Source: JBJHBY01 sp050485745 (GTDB lineage Bacteria; Pseudomonadota; Gammaproteobacteria; Pseudomonadales; CAMLJR01). Taken from it: a stretch of DNA of 16,171 bases. The notes below the pieces were generated by a model, which saw nothing but the letters and a program-made list of their open reading frames with translations, was not told the DNA's origin and searched no databases. Both the position numbers and the translations under genes were made by a program. This document shows, one piece after another, positions 14,224 through 16,171 of this stretch (position 1 is the stretch's first letter; each line of letters begins with the position of its first letter). Where the stretch lies: assembly GCA_050485745.1 (NCBI GenBank), contig JBJHBY010000058.1, forward strand, positions 1 to 16,171, given 5' to 3'.

Positions 14224-15866
14224 GCGCCATCCCCCTGACGCCCGGCACTGTGCTCAACCGCGGCCCCGATGAAGCCACTGAACAGGGCGTGACCGTCGCG
14301 CGGGGTCGAGGTGAATTCGGGGTGAAACTGGCAGGCGACAAACCAGGGGTGCCCGGGAATTTCCACCGACTCCACCAAAGTGTCGTCCGCCGACCAGCCG
14401 CCGATGCGCAGGCCGGCCTTCTGCAGCGCATCCACGTAATTGTTATTGACCTCGTAGCGATGCCGGTGGCGCTCGACGATCAGTTCGCGACCGTACAGGG
14501 ACTTGATCAGGCTGCCCTCGACGAGGCGGCACTCCTGGGCTCCCAGGCGCATGCTGCCACCGAGATCCGAGGCCTCGTCACGTTGCTCGATACGCCCGGT
14601 GGCATCGATCCACTCGGTGATCAGGCCAACCACCGGGTGCGGCGTCTGACGATCAAACTCGGTGCTGTTGGCCGCGGCCAGCCCGGCGACATTGCGCGCG
14701 AACTCGATCACCGCCACCTGCATGCCGAGGCAGATACCGAGATAGGGTATGCCGTTCTCGCGGGCATAACGCACCGCGGCGATCTTGCCTTCGACACCGC
14801 GGTTGCCGAAGCCCCCGGGAACCAGAATGCCATCCTTGCCGGCGAGCCGGGACAGGCCTTCGCCCTCCAGCTCCTCGGAGTCGATATAGTCGATATTGAC
14901 CCGGGTGTGGCTGCCGATGCCGGCGTGCTTGAGGGCTTCGTTCAGCGATTTGTAGGCATCCACCAGCTCCGTGTACTTGCCCACCATGGCGATGCTGACC
15001 TCGCGCCGGGGGTGCAGCTCACCATCGATGACGCGCTCCCACTCGGAGAGATCGGCCTCGGGGCACTGCAGGCCGAAGCGCTCGACAATGATGTGGTCGA
15101 GGCCGTGGCTGTTGAGCAGAAAGGGAATGCGGTAGATCGTGTCCGCATCCGGCAACGGGATAACCGCACGCTCTTCGACATTGGTGAACAGCGCGATCTT
15201 CTGCCGCGAGCCCGCGTCAATCTCATGGTCAGAACGGCACAGCAGGATATCGGGTTGCAGACCAATGGAGCGCAGCTCCTTGACCGAGTGCTGGGTGGGC
15301 TTGGTCTTGGTCTCGCCGGCGGTAGCGATGTAAGGCACCAGAGTCAGGTGCATCAGCATGGCGCGGCTGGCACCGAGTTCAACCTTGAGCTGGCGCGCCG
15401 CCTCGAAGAAGGGCAGCCCCTCGATGTCGCCCACGGTGCCGCCGATCTCGACGATGGCGATATCGGCGTCGCCCGCACCCTCAATAACCCGCCGCTTGAT
15501 CTCGTCGGTGATATGCGGAATCACCTGCACGGTGACCCCGAGGTAATCACCACGGCGTTCCTTGCGCAGCACGGTTTCATAGACGCGGCCGGTGGTGAAA
15601 TTGTTGCGCCGGCTCATGCGACCGCGCAGAAAGCGTTCATAGTGGCCGAGGTCGAGGTCGGTCTCCGCACCGTCCTCGGTGACGAATACCTCGCCGTGCT
15701 GGAACGGGCTCATGGTGCCCGGATCCACGTTGATGTACGGATCGAGCTTGAGCAGCGTGACCTTGAGCCCGCGTGCTTCGAGGATGGCACCCAGCGAGGC
15801 GGAGGCGATGCCCTTGCCCAGCGAGGAAACAACACCGCCCGTGACGAAAATGAACCGAGTCGCCAT
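14220..15866 (-). CDS. pyrG: CTP synthase (glutamine hydrolysing)
   Basis: PyrG makes CTP from UTP, ATP and glutamine as the last step of de novo pyrimidine synthesis. The 548-aa product has the N-terminal amidoligase domain with FVTGGVVSSLGKGI at 7-20, DPYINVDPGTMSP, and EIGGTVGDIE. The C-terminal class I glutaminase domain has the oxyanion loop VPGGFGNRG, catalytic Cys379 in GICLGMQ, and His515 and Glu517 in CQFHPEF. These match E. coli numbering. The start is ATG 15866, with AAGG six bases upstream. The frame stays open to 15923, but that extension covers the leader and is not family-like. It heads the run pyrG-kdsA-eno and has its own promoter after tilS. Confidence 0.98.
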   Translation of the reverse strand: MATRFIFVTGGVVSSLGKGIASASLGAILEARGLKVTLLKLDPYINVDPGTMSPFQHGEVFVTEDGAETDLDLGHYERFLRGRMSRRNNFTTGRVYETVLRKERRGDYLGVTVQVIPHITDEIKRRVIEGAGDADIAIVEIGGTVGDIEGLPFFEAARQLKVELGASRAMLMHLTLVPYIATAGETKTKPTQHSVKELRSIGLQPDILLCRSDHEIDAGSRQKIALFTNVEERAVIPLPDADTIYRIPFLLNSHGLDHIIVERFGLQCPEADLSEWERVIDGELHPRREVSIAMVGKYTELVDAYKSLNEALKHAGIGSHTRVNIDYIDSEELEGEGLSRLAGKDGILVPGGFGNRGVEGKIAAVRYARENGIPYLGICLGMQVAVIEFARNVAGLAAANSTEFDRQTPHPVVGLITEWIDATGRIEQRDEASDLGGSMRLGAQECRLVEGSLIKSLYGRELIVERHRHRYEVNNNYVDALQKAGLRIGGWSADDTLVESVEIPGHPWFVACQFHPEFTSTPRDGHALFSGFIGAAVEHSAGRQGDGA

Positions 15867-15922
15867 GTCGTGCCTTACAGCGTGAGGTACTGGAAAAGGG
15901 CGGAGAAATCGAGCGATCCACA

Positions 15923-15937
15923 CCCCGCAAGATGGGG
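15923..15937 (-). promoter_or_regulatory. C-tract and hairpin at the proposed pyrG transcript start
   Basis: On the minus strand CCCC (15937-15934) and GGGG (15926-15923) pair around ATCTTGC, and the stem can extend by one G-U and one C-G pair. From the promoter position, the first transcribed base should fall in or beside this CCCC. Start-site choice could therefore change whether the 5' hairpin forms. Confidence 0.4.
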
Positions 15938-15941
15938 CGCC

Positions 15942-15970
15942 AGAGTATCAGAAAGGTGCCCCTGGCTCAA
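15942..15970 (-). promoter_or_regulatory. Probable pyrG promoter
   Basis: The minus strand has TTGAGC (15970-15965), 17 bases, then TACTCT (15947-15942) preceded by TGA, an extended -10 (TGATACTCT). The -35 overlaps the stop codon of tilS. The 100-bp gap between tilS and pyrG has no terminator for tilS. Confidence 0.55.
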
Positions 15971-16171
15971 TTGCCCCCGCCCTCTGGCGACAAGCCCGGG
16001 CGGCACCACTCGATCTGCCAGCCGGCTTCCCCCGGGGCCGCCCGATAGCGCGCCTCCACCCAGTAGTCCGCCACCGCCACCAGTTCGTCGCCACTGTAGA
16101 CCAGGGGCAGGCGCTCCCGCCACCAGGGGGGCACCCGGTATTCCTGCAGCAGTCGGCGCAGGGTCTGGGAA
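15967..16171 (-). CDS. tilS: tRNA(Ile)-lysidine synthase TilS, C-terminal part
   Basis: Only the last 67 codons are in the window; the rest lies beyond the right edge. TilS adds lysine to cytidine 34 of tRNA(Ile), so that the CAU anticodon reads AUA. The visible part is the C-terminal domain, with TLRRLLQEYRVPPWWRERLP at 3-22 and LVAVADYWV at 30-38 of the fragment. This is the usual family ending, in which a short helix precedes a conserved PPW.R.RLP segment. The catalytic PP-loop domain cannot be checked here. tilS next to pyrG matches Pseudomonas. The stop is at 15967-15969. Confidence 0.88.
   Translation of the reverse strand, partial: SQTLRRLLQEYRVPPWWRERLPLVYSGDELVAVADYWVEARYRAAPGEAGWQIEWCRPGLSPEGGGN

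Noticed and set aside
15875..16123. 82-codon minus-strand frame beside tilS and pyrG
   Set aside because: It is Gly-rich with no domain, overlaps the tilS C-terminus in another frame and runs through the pyrG leader.

Overview
The window comes from a high-GC gammaproteobacterium. The gene order tilS-pyrG-kdsA-eno-ftsB-ispD-ispF-truD-pcm-nlpD-rpoS-fdxA-mutS is the conserved block known from Pseudomonas and relatives. Kdo synthesis (kdsA), an NlpD lipoprotein and RpoS also point to a Gram-negative gammaproteobacterium. I cannot name the genus from the sequence alone.

Layout, left to right. Positions 1-95 hold a nested palindromic element cut by the window edge. Positions 127-2271 hold two minus-strand genes, a long SelO-family protein AMPylase (selO) preceded by a single-domain rhodanese. 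Their base composition is visibly lower in GC than the rest. A 243-bp divergent intergenic region follows, then mutS (2515-5103) and the 7Fe ferredoxin fdxA (5204-5527) on the plus strand. An intrinsic terminator at 5553-5585 separates fdxA from the convergent rpoS. All remaining genes are on the minus strand. In transcription order from the right edge they are tilS (3' part only), pyrG, kdsA, eno, ftsB, ispD, ispF, truD, pcm, a DUF368/PopT-type membrane protein, nlpD and rpoS. A strikingly AT-rich 7621-7800 stretch lies between the DUF368 gene and nlpD, and probably carries the nlpD-rpoS promoter.

How the genes fit together. From pyrG to the DUF368 gene the genes are tightly packed, with ATGA, GTGA and TGATG junctions. 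This suggests one long housekeeping transcript for CTP synthesis, Kdo supply, glycolysis, division, isoprenoid (MEP) synthesis, tRNA pseudouridylation and protein repair. The MEP enzymes feed undecaprenyl phosphate. The DUF368 protein probably recycles that lipid carrier, and NlpD controls septal peptidoglycan cleavage, so several genes converge on the cell envelope. RpoS, Pcm, SelO, rhodanese, ferredoxin and MutS share a stress, redox and repair theme, although only part of this is operonic.

Most of the window is ordinary core genome. The points worth a second look are the palindromic element at the left edge, the compositionally distinct rhodanese-selO pair next to mutS, the AT-rich island with helically phased direct repeats, the missing surE with a DUF368 gene nearby, and a possible pyrimidine-sensitive leader in front of pyrG. 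I found no CRISPR array, tRNA, rRNA, insertion sequence or clear new defence system.
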